Assembly (NCBI RefSeq): GCF_019396385.1
Contig: NZ_JAHKRN010000021.1
Location: 1-64,000, forward strand
DNA from: Nonomuraea harbinensis
Lineage (GTDB): Bacteria > Actinomycetota > Actinomycetes > Streptosporangiales > Streptosporangiaceae
DNA: 64,000 nt
Direction of reading: 5' to 3'
Shown: positions 7,416-15,997 of the stretch, piece by piece
Position numbering within the stretch: position 1 is the stretch's first letter
Layout: the number at the start of each line of letters is the position of its first letter
Made by a program: the position numbers and the translations under genes
Notes under the pieces: model-generated
Databases searched by the model: none
Told to the model about the DNA's origin: nothing
The model's input: only the letters and a program-made list of their open reading frames with translations

Positions 7416-7772
7416 TTAGGTGTTCGCGAGCTGTCGGTGATGCACCGTCAGAGGTTCGATTTCAGTGGTGTCGTCGTCGACGACGAGTTCGACGCGGAAC
7501 CGAACCCCCATTGCCGCACCAAGGCGCAGCAGTGTCGTTATATCCGGGATGCCGCCGCCGCCCTCGATACGAGACAGGGCGGGTTGGGACATCCCGGAGC
7601 GCTCCGCTACGACCTTCTGAGACAAGCCTCGGCGCCTGCGAATCTCGCGCAACTGGTCTCCGAGCTCCAGATCGCGGCCTGCCTGCTCGTATTCGGGGTG
7701 GGGCTGCGCGTCCGCTTCCATCTCGCGCAGACGCTTCGCCTTGTAGGTTTCCCAACGGCTGTGACCCATCAT
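7416..7772 (-). CDS. XRE family antitoxin (HigA-like)
   Basis: A 118-residue helix-turn-helix protein. After an N-terminal charged arm, residues ~38-90 (LGDQLREIRRRRGLSQKVVA, SGMSQPALSRIEGG, DITTLLRLGAAMG) form a Cro/CI-type HTH. It lies immediately after a RelE/HigB-like toxin gene on the same strand with a 4-nt overlap, the toxin-first order typical of higBA modules. As the toxin is broken, the antitoxin may persist as a solitary regulator. Confidence 0.85.
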   Translation of the reverse strand: MMGHSRWETYKAKRLREMEADAQPHPEYEQAGRDLELGDQLREIRRRRGLSQKVVAERSGMSQPALSRIEGGGGIPDITTLLRLGAAMGVRFRVELVVDDDTTEIEPLTVHHRQLANT

Positions 7773-8139
7773 GCGCTCCTCTCGAACACGTGCGTGGTGG
7801 TCAGGTCGTGCTCTGCCTCACACCGCTTCTTGGCAGCGATCGCTCGATCGATGTCGGCGGTCTGCGTCCCGTCCTGTGTCTTGCGGAAGACCGTCAGCAC
7901 CACGATCACCTTGTTGGACGGTTTCCAGAAGGTCAACCGCCAGGTCGTGCGGTCGAGAGCGACACGCAACTCGTGCACACCTTCGGCATCCTTCAGCTTC
8001 TTCACGTGGTCCCGTCAGGGATGCCGCCAGTGACGAGGTAGTCGTCCACGTTTCGCATAACCCGTTGGTAGAGCGGAAGGGAAAGTCCGTCCAGCCAAGA
8101 CTCCACCTCCGGCTCCAGGTCGATCTCCCACTGAGACAT
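7769..8139 (-). pseudogene. RelE/HigB-type toxin, frameshifted and shortened
   Basis: From ATG 8139 one frame gives SQWEIDLEPEVESWLDGLSL, then NVDDYLVTGGIPDGTT and a stop at 8002. The frame starting at the overlapping GTG (8005) continues KKLKDAEGVHELRVALDRTT, FWKPSNKVIVVLTVFRKTQ and ends at 7769. Together these are the two halves of a phage-derived HigB/RelE toxin, but the middle segment (normally about 12-15 residues around LGEPxxRxLG) is missing and the halves are out of frame. The GTGA junction could in principle allow coupled translation of two pieces, but an inactive toxin is more likely. Confidence 0.75.
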
Positions 8140-8167
8140 ACCATCAATAGTATATGCCTTCGATGGT
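8140..8167. promoter_or_regulatory. Palindromic operator candidate of the toxin-antitoxin genes
   Basis: ACCATC (8140-8145) and GATGGT (8162-8167) form the ends of a 28-bp imperfect palindrome with an A+T-rich core containing TATACTAT on the minus strand, directly upstream of the toxin start at 8139. HigA-type antitoxins bind such sites to repress their own operon. Confidence 0.5.
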
Positions 8168-8422
8168 AACTCATGGCAGGTACGAGTGTCAGGCCTACCC
8201 CCGCGTCCACTCGATCTCGGCGGTTTCACGCCGGAGAGCGGTCGATTCCCGCCGGCACCCGGGTCGTGGCTCGGTTCTGGATGCGTACGGCGCGGTGGTG
8301 GGAGCTTCAGCCTGTACGGCTACCGGTCGCGCGAGGGCGATGCGGCCGACGGACCTACCGATCAATCTTGCCGTCGTGGCATGTTGAAAGGGAGGAACCT
8401 CCTGAGAGGAGGGTCGGGGGAC

Positions 8423-8671
8423 ATGATGTGGGATTACGGGGCCGGCTCCTGGTTGGTCGGGGGCATCACCATGATCTTGATCTGGGCGCTGATCATCACT
8501 GCGATCGTGGCGCTGGTCCGCTACATCGGCGGCTCCCGGAACACGGGGATGCCGTGGAACCGGCAGGGATCGCTGCGGCCCGAGGACGTGCTCGCCGAGC
8601 GGCTCGCCCGAGGAGAGGTCGACGTCGACGAGTACAAGCGTCGTCTGGAACTGCTGCAGGGGCGAAGATGA
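8423..8671 (+). CDS. SHOCT-domain small membrane protein
   Basis: An 82-residue protein: a transmembrane helix at about 13-34 (VGGITMILIWALIITAIVAL) and a C-terminal SHOCT motif (EDVLAERLARGEVDVDEYKR) at about 53-73. ATG 8423 (or 8426) follows GAGAGGAGGG at good distance; the longer frame upstream is non-coding in composition. SHOCT is a short oligomerisation motif often joined to one membrane helix. Monocistronic. Confidence 0.85.
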   Translation: MMWDYGAGSWLVGGITMILIWALIITAIVALVRYIGGSRNTGMPWNRQGSLRPEDVLAERLARGEVDVDEYKRRLELLQGRR

Positions 8672-8690
8672 GTTCCACGCGACACCGGCG

Positions 8691-9368
8691 CTAGGCAGGA
8701 CGGGGCACGGAGGCCCACTCGGGGAGGGTGAACCACCGGGGCACGGCGCGGCGTAGCGCCTCGGGACCCTGCACCTCGACTGCCTGGAGGCGCAGGGCGT
8801 CCGGCCAGCTCAGGTTGCCGCGCCAGACCTCGACCATGCTGCGCACACCGGCGGTCACCGTCACGGTCACGGCGTGGCCGGGGTCCGTGTCGCAGACGTC
8901 GACCGCGTCACTGGTGATCACGAGCCACCAGCGGCGACTGTTGGACGGCACGTCGGGGAACCGGAACTCGATGACCGTCCGCCCGTCCGGAACGGCGGTC
9001 CGGTCGACGTTGCGGTGCATGTCCCACAGCAGCAGCTTCGGGTCCAGGTCCTCGTCGCCCAGCTCTCCGATCCAGCGGATGCCCCAGGCGGCGAGTGCCT
9101 CGACCACGGGGCGCAGCTCGTGGCCGGCCTGGGTCAGGACGTATCGCACGTCGTTGCCCTTGACGTGCCTCTCCACGATGCCGGCCTGGGTGAGCTGGTG
9201 CAGCCGCCGGGACAGCAGCGTGGGGGACATGCGCGGCAGACCGCGGCGCAGCTCGTTGAAACGCTCGGTCCCGCACACCAGCTCCCGGATGACGAGCAGG
9301 GTCCAGCGTTCGTCGAGCAGTTCGACGGCCTTGGCCACGGGACAGAACTGGTGGTAGGAGGAGCCCAT
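8691..9368 (-). CDS. HxlR family regulator with C-terminal domain
   Basis: From ATG 9368 the product has about 225 residues. Residues ~1-100 are a winged-helix HxlR domain (FCPVAKAVELLDERWTLLVI, ELRRGLPRMSPTLLSRRLHQ, YVLTQAGHELRPVVEAL). The remaining ~110 residues resemble a small SCP2-like or ligand-binding domain seen on longer HxlR members. It is transcribed divergently from the methyltransferase at 9503 across 134 bp, which suggests that it controls it. Confidence 0.88.
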   Translation of the reverse strand: MGSSYHQFCPVAKAVELLDERWTLLVIRELVCGTERFNELRRGLPRMSPTLLSRRLHQLTQAGIVERHVKGNDVRYVLTQAGHELRPVVEALAAWGIRWIGELGDEDLDPKLLLWDMHRNVDRTAVPDGRTVIEFRFPDVPSNSRRWWLVITSDAVDVCDTDPGHAVTVTVTAGVRSMVEVWRGNLSWPDALRLQAVEVQGPEALRRAVPRWFTLPEWASVPRPA

Positions 9369-9502
9369 GTCCCGGAGTCTAGATTCGGCCGCCACGAATG
9401 CCAGTGGCAGCCGGATGCCGGTACAGATCGTGTACTAGTTAGCGAATCCGTACCTCCTTACCGTCGATTCCAGTCCACCGATCACGACGAGGGAGCAGTG
9501 CG

Positions 9503-10342
9503 ATGACCGTCCCGAGCGACCCGACAGAGGCCGACCGTGCCCTGAAGGCCAAGCACCGCGCCATGTGGGCGCAGGGCGACTATGCCGCGGTCGCCGCCGA
9601 GGTCATCCCCGACCTGGGCGCGATCCTGACCGAGGCCTGCGGGGTGGGGCCCGGGGACCGGGTGCTGGACGTGGCCGCCGGGTCCGGCAACGCCGCCATT
9701 CCCGCCGCGCTGGCCGGGGCGAGCGTGGTGGCGGGCGACCTGACCCCCGAGCTGCTGGAGGCCGGACGGGCCCTGGCGGCGCGGCGCGGCGCGGAGGTCG
9801 AGTGGCGGCAGGCCGACGCGGAGGCCCTGCCGTTCGCGGACGGCGCGTTCGACACGGTCGTGTCCTGTGTCGGGGTCATGTTCGCTCCCCACCACCAGGC
9901 CAGTGCCGACGAGCTGATCCGGGTCTGCCGCCCCGGCGGCACGATCGGCCTGCTCAGCTGGACGCCGGAAGGGTTCATCGGCCAGATGTTCGCGACGATG
10001 AAACCGTTCGTGGCCCCGCCTCCGCCCGGCGCGCAACCCCCTCCGCTGTGGGGCGACGAGGACCACGTCCGTGCGCTGCTCGGGGACGCGGTCACCGAGG
10101 TCGTCGCGCGCCGGCAGATGGTCACGGTCGACCGGTTCGCCCACCCCGGCGCGTTCCTCGACTACTTCAAGGCCAACTACGGCCCGACCATCGCCGCCTA
10201 CCGGGGGATAGCCGGGGACCCCGAACGGGTCGCCGCCCTGGACCACGCTCTCACCGAGCTGGCCCGCGACCATCTGCGCGGTGAGGAGAAAGCGGTGATG
10301 GAATGGGAGTATCTCCTCCTCACAGCGCGCAAGCGCGCCTGA
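9503..10342 (+). CDS. Class I SAM-dependent methyltransferase
   Basis: A 279-residue methyltransferase. Motif I is VLDVAAGSGNAA (about residues 52-63), motif II around VVAGDLTPELL, motif III ADAEALPFADGAFDTVV, and the post-motif CRPGGTIGLLSW, all of the UbiE/Methyltransf_11 type. ATG 9503 follows GAGGGAG. Substrate unknown. It is divergent from the HxlR regulator and convergent with a decayed two-component system. Confidence 0.88.
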   Translation: MTVPSDPTEADRALKAKHRAMWAQGDYAAVAAEVIPDLGAILTEACGVGPGDRVLDVAAGSGNAAIPAALAGASVVAGDLTPELLEAGRALAARRGAEVEWRQADAEALPFADGAFDTVVSCVGVMFAPHHQASADELIRVCRPGGTIGLLSWTPEGFIGQMFATMKPFVAPPPPGAQPPPLWGDEDHVRALLGDAVTEVVARRQMVTVDRFAHPGAFLDYFKANYGPTIAAYRGIAGDPERVAALDHALTELARDHLRGEEKAVMEWEYLLLTARKRA

Positions 10343-10349
10343 CGTCGCC

Positions 10350-10852
10350 TCACCACTCGCGCGCCGCGCGCCGGGGCAGCACCACGCCGACCTCGTACGC
10401 GAGCACCACCGCCTGCACGCGGTCCCGCACGCCGAGTCTGGCGAAGATGCGGTTGATGTGCGTCTTCACGGTCGCCTCGCCGAGATGCAGCTCACCGGAG
10501 ATCTCCCGGTTGGACAGCCCCCGAGCCAGCAACCGCAGCACCTCGGCCTCCCGGGCGGTCAGGTCGGTCAGCCCGGGAGCGCTGACCGGTGGCGCCAAGG
10601 AGGTGTAGTGGTCGATCAGACGGCGGGTGATCTCCGGTGAGAGCAGCGTGTCTCCACGGACGACGGCGTGCAGCGCGCCCGCCAGCTCCTTCGGCGGAGT
10701 GGTCTTGAGCAGGAATCCGCAGGCGCCGGCGCGTAACGATCGGTAGACGTACTCGTCGAGGTCGAACGTGGTCAGCATGACGACGCGGCGGTCGGGGCGG
10801 TCCGCGAAGTGCGTACGAGCATCTCGTCGTCCGCGATGAGAACGCGCGTCAC
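10350..10852 (-). pseudogene. NarL-type response regulator with deleted receiver domain
   Basis: From GTG 10852 the product begins VTRVLIADDEMLVRT, a proper receiver N-terminus, then breaks; the downstream frame resumes at DRPDRRVVMLTTFDLDEYVY and continues through an intact LuxR helix-turn-helix (LTAREAEVLRLLARGLSNRE, ATVKTHINRIFARLG). About 40-50 codons including the phospho-accepting aspartate are missing and the halves are in different frames. The start overlaps the kinase stop (GTGA), as in intact two-component operons. Confidence 0.85.
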
Positions 10853-11832
10853 ACCGACGCTCCCGTACGCGACGGCGCGGAGCTTCCGCTCAAGGGCAGC
10901 TCCACCCGCACCTCGAACCCGCCGCCCTTCCCCGGACCGGTGGTGGCCGTGCCACCGAAGAGCTCGACACGCTCGCTGATCCCCGTCACCCCGAGGCCAC
11001 TGCCGTCGCTCCGGCGGACGACCCGCGGGCCGTCGTCGACGACGTGGATCCTCAGATCGGTGTGTCCGACCTCGATCGTGACGGAGACCGCGGCCCCCCG
11101 GGGCGTGTTTGACCACGTTGGTGAGGGCCTCCTGCAGCACCCGGTAGCCGCTGACGTCGACGGCTGCGGGAACCCTGCCGAGGTCGCCGTCGGCGGTGAC
11201 GTCGACCCGTACGCCGGCGGCCCGGACTCCGCTCAGGAGCGGATCGAGGTGCCGTAACGAGGGCAGCCGCTCCAGACTCCCCTCAGCCCGGAGGACGACG
11301 AGCAGGCGGCGCAACTCGGTGACGACGTCACGACCGACGTCCTGCACCGCGTCCAGCGACTCATGGGCCTGCCGGACGTCGGAGTCGAGCACGGCCTGGG
11401 CGGCTCCCGCCTGCAGCACCATCACGGCGACGCCGTGCGAGACGATGTCGTGCAGCTCGCGGGCCACCCGGAGCCGCTCGTCGGTGCGGGCGGCGGCCTC
11501 ACGTTCGGCGGCGAGCGCGACCAGGCGTTCGGCCTCGGCACGCCGCATGCGTACGGCGTAGGCCGGTCCCATGACGGCGAGCGCGACGAAGACGATGAAG
11601 GCCCAGTCGGGGTCGTCCGCGATCGTGGTCTCGATCCCGGCCGCGAGGAAGTAGGAGACGGCGGCGATCAGGCGAGCAGCACGGTCAGCACGGCCATCCA
11701 GCCGCCGGACAACTCGGTGGGGATGGGACCGTCGCCCTCGACGTACGGGGCGAGCGGCACGTAGAGCTCGGCCGGGCCGAACCCGAACAGCGCGAGACCC
11801 GCGGCGACAGTCACGAGGTCACGCCGCTCCAT
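10849..11832 (-). pseudogene. NarL-family histidine kinase, frameshifted
   Basis: Three frames are needed to read this kinase. The membrane part runs from ATG 11832 (MERRDLVTVAAGLALFGFGP) to a stop near 11668; the next frame continues with IAAVSYFLAAGIETTIADDP and the HisKA_3 dimerisation helix RVARELHDIVSHGVAVMVL (intact H) to VLQEALTNVVKHAP; the ATPase half (HVVDDGP, GLGVTGISERVELFGG) is in a third frame down to a TGA at 10849. One shift lies in a C6G4 run near 11096, a classic sequencing-error spot; the other is near 11670. Confidence 0.8.
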
Positions 11833-11908
11833 GCCCCGGAGCCACGACCTGGGCGGTGCGGCGCTCCTAGCCTCTGCGTCGTCGGCCGGATCATGACAGG
11901 AGATGTCG

Positions 11909-12582
11909 ATGGATGACCAGACCACCAGACCGTACGGCTCGCGTTGCGCGGCGGTCGCGATGGCGGGCGGCGGTGTTCTCTACAGCGCGGCGGGCGCCTT
12001 CTACTGGGCGATGTTCCCGGACGAGGTGTCCGAGACCGCGGCGAACGCGGATGTGGCCGCTTCCGCCCTCGGCGCCTGGCGGGTGGAGACGCTCCTCTTC
12101 GCGCTGGCGCACCTGCTGCTCCTGCCTGCGATGGCGGGGTCTGATCGTGGCGGTCGGCCGCCGCAAGCGCCTGGTCGCCACCAGGCGGGGCCTTCGTCGT
12201 TCCCGCTCTCTGCTTCTCGGCGGTCCACCTCTGGTACTACAACGCCTTCTTCGGGGCCCTCGCCGGAGGGGGAGTGACGGCGGACGCGGCCCGGCCGGTG
12301 GTCGACGCCCTCGACAACGACCCGCTGGTGGTGGCGTCGTTCCTGGTCTGGATCCTGGGCTGGCTGATCGGGCTCCTGATCCTGGCCTTCGGCGCGTGGC
12401 GAGCACGCCTCGTGTCCCTGTGGGTGCCGCTCGTCCTCACCGCCGGCATGGTGCTCGAGGCCGTCTCCAGCGGCCTGGCGCCCAAACTCGTGGTGAGCGC
12501 GCTGATGGCCGCCGGGCTGATCGGGCTGGCGCGGGGCCTTCGCCCGAGCCGCGTGGAGAGCGTGTCGGTGGCCGGGCGGTAG
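11909..12582 (+). pseudogene. Integral membrane protein, frameshifted
   Basis: From ATG 11909 (AGGAG ribosome site) the reading is MDDQTTRPYGSRCAAVAMAG with helices to LLFALAHLLLLPAMAG. The frame then shifts to LIVAVGRRKRLVAT and again to GGAFVVPALCFSAVHLWYYN, ending in the frame that gives FLVWILGWLIGLLILAFGAW and a stop at 12582. At least two indels break a DUF998/DUF4386-like membrane protein of about 220 residues. It is divergent from the broken kinase. Confidence 0.7.
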
Positions 12583-12591
12583 CCGCCCCGC

Positions 12592-13125
12592 TCAACCGGC
12601 CATGCCCCAGGAGCACCGCCGCGGTACCCATGGTCCGGTGATCCCCAGCACGCGCGCCCGCCACGTCCCCACGGCCAGCACGATCCAGCCGAAGAAGATC
12701 GCGAAGGCCAGGGCGTGGAACACGTGGAAGGCGCCGTAGGAGGCGGCGACGGCCTGCTGAGCCGTCCGCAGCCCTTGGACGTCGACGAGCTGGAAGGCGA
12801 GATGGTCGACCCCGGCGTGGAAGGTCCGGGCGAACAGGCCGAACAGGACCAGCACGCCGCCCCACAGCGCCCATCGCGGCTGCGTCACCCACACCCGCCG
12901 GACCAGGGCGATGACCGCGGGCCACAGCAGGACGTTCCCGGCGACGAAGGCGCTGTACGACAGGCTGATCCGGCCCGGGCTCGTGGCGAAGGCGGCGAGC
13001 TGCGCGGGGAAGAAGCCGTCCGCGTCCCCGCGGCGGAGGACGCCGGCGAGCATCAGAAGCGGCCCGAGGCGAAGCCCTGCCGCCTCGACCCAGCGACCGG
13101 GGAACACGAACGAGACGGTTGTCAT
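12592..13125 (-). CDS. Integral membrane protein, probably C-terminally altered
   Basis: A 177-residue protein from ATG 13125 with about five hydrophobic helices (LGPLLMLAGVL, AFVAGNVLLWPAVIALV, ALWGGVLVLFGLFA, FHALAFAIFFGWIVLAVG). The last residues (VPRRCSWGMAG) look like a shifted frame rather than a natural end, and the partner membrane gene at 11909 is itself frameshifted, so this gene may also have lost its 3' end. Function unknown. Convergent with the pseudogene ending at 12582, with only 9 nt between. Confidence 0.6.
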   Translation of the reverse strand: MTTVSFVFPGRWVEAAGLRLGPLLMLAGVLRRGDADGFFPAQLAAFATSPGRISLSYSAFVAGNVLLWPAVIALVRRVWVTQPRWALWGGVLVLFGLFARTFHAGVDHLAFQLVDVQGLRTAQQAVAASYGAFHVFHALAFAIFFGWIVLAVGTWRARVLGITGPWVPRRCSWGMAG

Positions 13126-13225
13126 GCCGTCGATCCAACCCGTGGCGCCCTCGTCGCACATTGGCGGAAGGGCGAGCCTTCCGGGTAGCCCGGGCACTAC
13201 CCCCGTCAACCGTCCCTGACGGCTG

Positions 13226-13643
13226 TCAACGGGCGAGGCGGTCGCTGACCAGCCGCCGTCGTTCCGGAGACAGCCCGCGAGCCGTCATGGCCCGCTCCAA
13301 GAGGTCCGGGTCGAACCCCCGCCGCGCCAGGTGGTCGATGAGGGGTTCGTGCCGGTCAGGCCGGTCACGCGGGAGCTCGGTGGCCAGCCGCAGTTCGAGG
13401 CGCACCACGGGAACGCGATGCGGGCCACAGGGGACCAGGACGTAGTGCTCCCACGGGCCGCGGCCGATGCACTCCATCCGCCACCAGGAGGTCGACGTCC
13501 CCGGCAGGAAGCCGGACACCTTGCAGCAGAGCGGCGCTCGTGCCGCCCACGCGGTACGCCGGGCCGGCTCCCAGGGCGGTGAGCGCCGTCTCCAGCGCCG
13601 ATGTCACGTCCTCCAGCCGCAGCGACGCCCCACCTGTGCTCAT
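13226..13643 (-). pseudogene. Nucleotidyltransferase-like protein with internal deletion
   Basis: From ATG 13643 the frame gives STGGASLRLEDVTSALETAL and the GG..DxD core (VGGTSAALLQGVRLPAGDVD) of a MNT/DNA-polymerase-beta-type nucleotidyltransferase. It shifts near 13490; the other frame continues MECIGRGPWEHYVLVPCGPH to the C-terminal RRRLVSDRLAR at 13226. The roughly 40-50 residues that normally lie between the DVD motif and ECLGRGPW are missing. A longer start at 13682 is possible. Confidence 0.75.
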
Positions 13644-13742
13644 GACGATCAGCGTCTCCAGCGCCGGGAAGATCTTGATCATTTTGGACGATTTCAGTCC
13701 CCCGGTGGCGAGCGTTCTCACGGGCGGCACATACTGGAGGGG

Positions 13743-13970
13743 ATGAAGCCAGCCAGCGGTGCGTCCCATCGCCACCTGCCCACAAGTCCCTTCAAGCCCC
13801 GGCCTCCCGCCCCGCCTGTCGAGCGGTTCAGCGTGGACGACCGAGTGACCCACGATCGGTACGGTCTCGGCGTCGTCATCGCCGTGGAAGACGAGATCGC
13901 CGTGTTCGTCGATTTCGGATCGCGCCAGGAGCGGATCACTACACCGTTCAACAAGCTTTACAAGCTCTGA
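13743..13970 (+). CDS. Small conserved beta-barrel-like protein
   Basis: A 75-residue protein whose C-terminal 45 residues (RVTHDRYGLGVVIAVEDEIA, VDFGSRQERITTPFNKLYKL) match a widespread actinobacterial small-protein pattern, like the Tudor-type barrel at the C-terminus of UvrD/PcrA helicases. The Pro-rich N-terminus (SPFKPRPPAPP) is probably disordered. A role in nucleic-acid or RNA-polymerase contact is plausible but unproven. ATG 13743 is preceded by GGAG at short distance. Confidence 0.75.
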   Translation: MKPASGASHRHLPTSPFKPRPPAPPVERFSVDDRVTHDRYGLGVVIAVEDEIAVFVDFGSRQERITTPFNKLYKL

Positions 13971-14031
13971 GTCCCAATGGAGGAGAAGCTGCCGGACCTG
14001 AGCCCGGCAGCCATGTCGTGTTCCGCCCGAC

Positions 14032-14736
14032 TCAGGTGAGCCGCCAGGCGAGGAGCCCCTCAGGCGCGTCCGCCTGGGCGAAACCCGCCGTGACCAGCTC
14101 CTCCTGGATCACCTCCCGCACAGGACGGTAGGCGTTGCCGACGATCTCCTCCTCGCTGAGCACCTTGTCGCCCTCGGTGACCCGATAGAGGTAACGGGCC
14201 TTGCAGGCTTCCCCGCTCGACTCGATGATCTCTGACAGGACCGTGTAGGTGTGCCGGCCCACCTGGCGTGACTCCAGCTCCCGGAGGGGGGACGGGGCCG
14301 GAGGGCCGCCGTCGCGCCAGGTGAAGATCAGCAGGCCGCCCGGTTCCAGATGTGCCGCCAGCACGGGCCAGAGTCGTCGGCGATAGTCCGGTTCCAGGGC
14401 GTACATCACTCTGATCATCACCATGGCCTCGACCGGCTCGTCCAGGTCCAGGCTCAGCGCGTCACAGGAGAGCACGGTCACGCGTTCCAGCAGTTCCGGG
14501 CGCGCGTTCAGCCGCGACAGCAACATCCCGCGCATGCCGGCCGAGGGCTCCAGCGCGAAGATCTCGGCCGGTGTCGAGTCGGCCAGCGACGTGGTGATCA
14601 GCCCGGTTCCGGCACCGATCTCCAGGATGCTCCGCCGTACGCCGGAGAGAAGCGGAGGCAGTTTCCGGCGGACCTCGGCCCCGTGCTCGTTCTCGTGGAA
14701 CAGGTCATAGAAGGGAAGGGAGACGAAGTCGGTCAT
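14032..14736 (-). CDS. Class I SAM-dependent methyltransferase
   Basis: A 234-residue methyltransferase with motif I ILEIGAGTGLITTSLA at ~37-52, acidic loop IFALEPSAGM, CDALSLDLDEPVEAMVMIRV and LEPGGLLIFTW. The C-terminal part (EGDKVLSEEEIVGNAYRPVR) is a lid seen in small-molecule methyltransferases. It starts at ATG 14736 and is monocistronic. Substrate unknown. Confidence 0.85.
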   Translation of the reverse strand: MTDFVSLPFYDLFHENEHGAEVRRKLPPLLSGVRRSILEIGAGTGLITTSLADSTPAEIFALEPSAGMRGMLLSRLNARPELLERVTVLSCDALSLDLDEPVEAMVMIRVMYALEPDYRRRLWPVLAAHLEPGGLLIFTWRDGGPPAPSPLRELESRQVGRHTYTVLSEIIESSGEACKARYLYRVTEGDKVLSEEEIVGNAYRPVREVIQEELVTAGFAQADAPEGLLAWRLT

Positions 14737-14763
14737 GGCGGGCCACGCTACTCCGCCCTCGCG

Positions 14764-15081
14764 TCAGACCAGGCAGAACTCGTTTCCCTCAGGGTCGGCC
14801 ATCACCACGTGATCCGGTCCCGCAGGTCGTCCTGGCGGATCACCGTCGCGCCCTCGGCGGTCAGGTGAAGCCGGTTCTTGACCGCCTTCGACTCCGGCAC
14901 CTGCAGGAAGGACAAGTCAGGACCTACCCCGTCGGGGTTGGAGAGATAGGCGCCCTCATCCCACTCCTCCTCCGGGACGTCGTGATGCGCGAACCACTCT
15001 TCCCAGCGTTGATCTTCAGTGAGGACGCCGGTCGGCCACAGTCTCTGACGAATGAGTCCGCGGATGAGGTGGGCGTCTTCA
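14764..15081 (-). pseudogene. VOC (glyoxalase-like) protein, deleted and frameshifted
   Basis: The frame reading EEWFAHHDVPEEEWDEGAYL, SNPDGVGPDLSFLQVPESKA, VKNRLHLT then jumps to AEGATVIRQDDL and stops; the family end MADPEGNEFCLV is found in another frame up to a TGA at 14766-14764. These are recognisable pieces of an actinobacterial VOC-fold protein lacking about 30 internal residues. Its 5' end overlaps the stop codon of the inositol-phosphatase-like gene as ATGA, so both were one operon. Confidence 0.75.
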
Positions 15082-15897
15082 TGGTCCGGTGCCGGCCGTA
15101 GGCGGTGGGAACTGGGCGGCGATCAGTTCCAGCAAGGCGGCGTGCGTCTCTTCGTCGGCGGCCGCGACCAGGCCGCCGGCGCCGGTGTGGGGCGGCCGGC
15201 CGTGCAGGTCGGTCACCATGCATCCGGCGGCCCGGCACAGCGCGATCCCGGCGGCGAAGTGGACGCTGTCCTGGAGATGGCCGTCGGTGACGTACGCGGC
15301 TCGCCGGCCGGCGGCGACCCACGCCACGGCGAGGGTCGTGGAGACGACGCGGGGGCGGAACCGCTCGGCGAACGCGGGCTCGGCGAGCAGTCGCACAGCC
15401 AGGAAGGCCGGTTCGTTCGGGAACGGCGGGTCGAGGTTGACGTCGACCAGGCGCGTGTCGGGCGACGGTGTGAGCCGCTCGTCCACGCCGTCGTGGCGGA
15501 GGTACGCGTGAGCGCCGTCCGTCCGGAAGACTTCGCCGGCGAACGGATCGGCCGAGGCCGCCACCGTGACGTCCGGGCCCACCCGCAGGGCGACGTTCAC
15601 CGCCACCAGCATGTTCCGCGCGGCGTAGTTCAGCGTGCCGCACAGGGGGTCGACCAGCCACATGCGCTCCGCGGCTCCTGAACCCGTGCGGCCGCTTTCC
15701 TCACCGGTGACGGAATCGTCCGGCCGAGCCGTACGGATGACGTCCAGGATGGCCTGCTCCGCTTCGAGGTCGGCGGACGTGGCGAAGTCGCCCCCGGATT
15801 TCGGGAAGCGCGCCAGCGGCGCGCCGTATCGGGCCGCCACGACGGCCGCTCCGGCCTGCGCCGCCTTGACGGCCACTTCCTCGTCTGTGATCAGCAC
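15079..15897 (-). CDS. Inositol monophosphatase-like protein with variant metal site
   Basis: From GTG 15897 the product has about 272 residues. It has the IMPase motifs FATSADLEAEQAIL, the acidic pair in SVTGEESG and a C-terminal AAGCMVTDLHG. The key WxxDPxDGTxN motif reads WLVDPLCGTLNYA: the second Asp, a metal ligand in IMPases, is Cys. I recall the same C in other actinobacterial paralogues, so this may be a subfamily trait, but it puts ordinary Mg-dependent phosphatase activity in doubt. A longer frame extends upstream but is antisense to the BCCT gene. Confidence 0.85.
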   Translation of the reverse strand: MLITDEEVAVKAAQAGAAVVAARYGAPLARFPKSGGDFATSADLEAEQAILDVIRTARPDDSVTGEESGRTGSGAAERMWLVDPLCGTLNYAARNMLVAVNVALRVGPDVTVAASADPFAGEVFRTDGAHAYLRHDGVDERLTPSPDTRLVDVNLDPPFPNEPAFLAVRLLAEPAFAERFRPRVVSTTLAVAWVAAGRRAAYVTDGHLQDSVHFAAGIALCRAAGCMVTDLHGRPPHTGAGGLVAAADEETHAALLELIAAQFPPPTAGTGP

Positions 15898-15997
15898 GCG
15901 TGCAGGATAGGCGGGGTATCCGAGCGGGGGTGGAGCGGGGTTAGGGGTATTGACGGAGGGGATTACTGATCTCACCGAGAGTAGTGATCCTGGAGGC

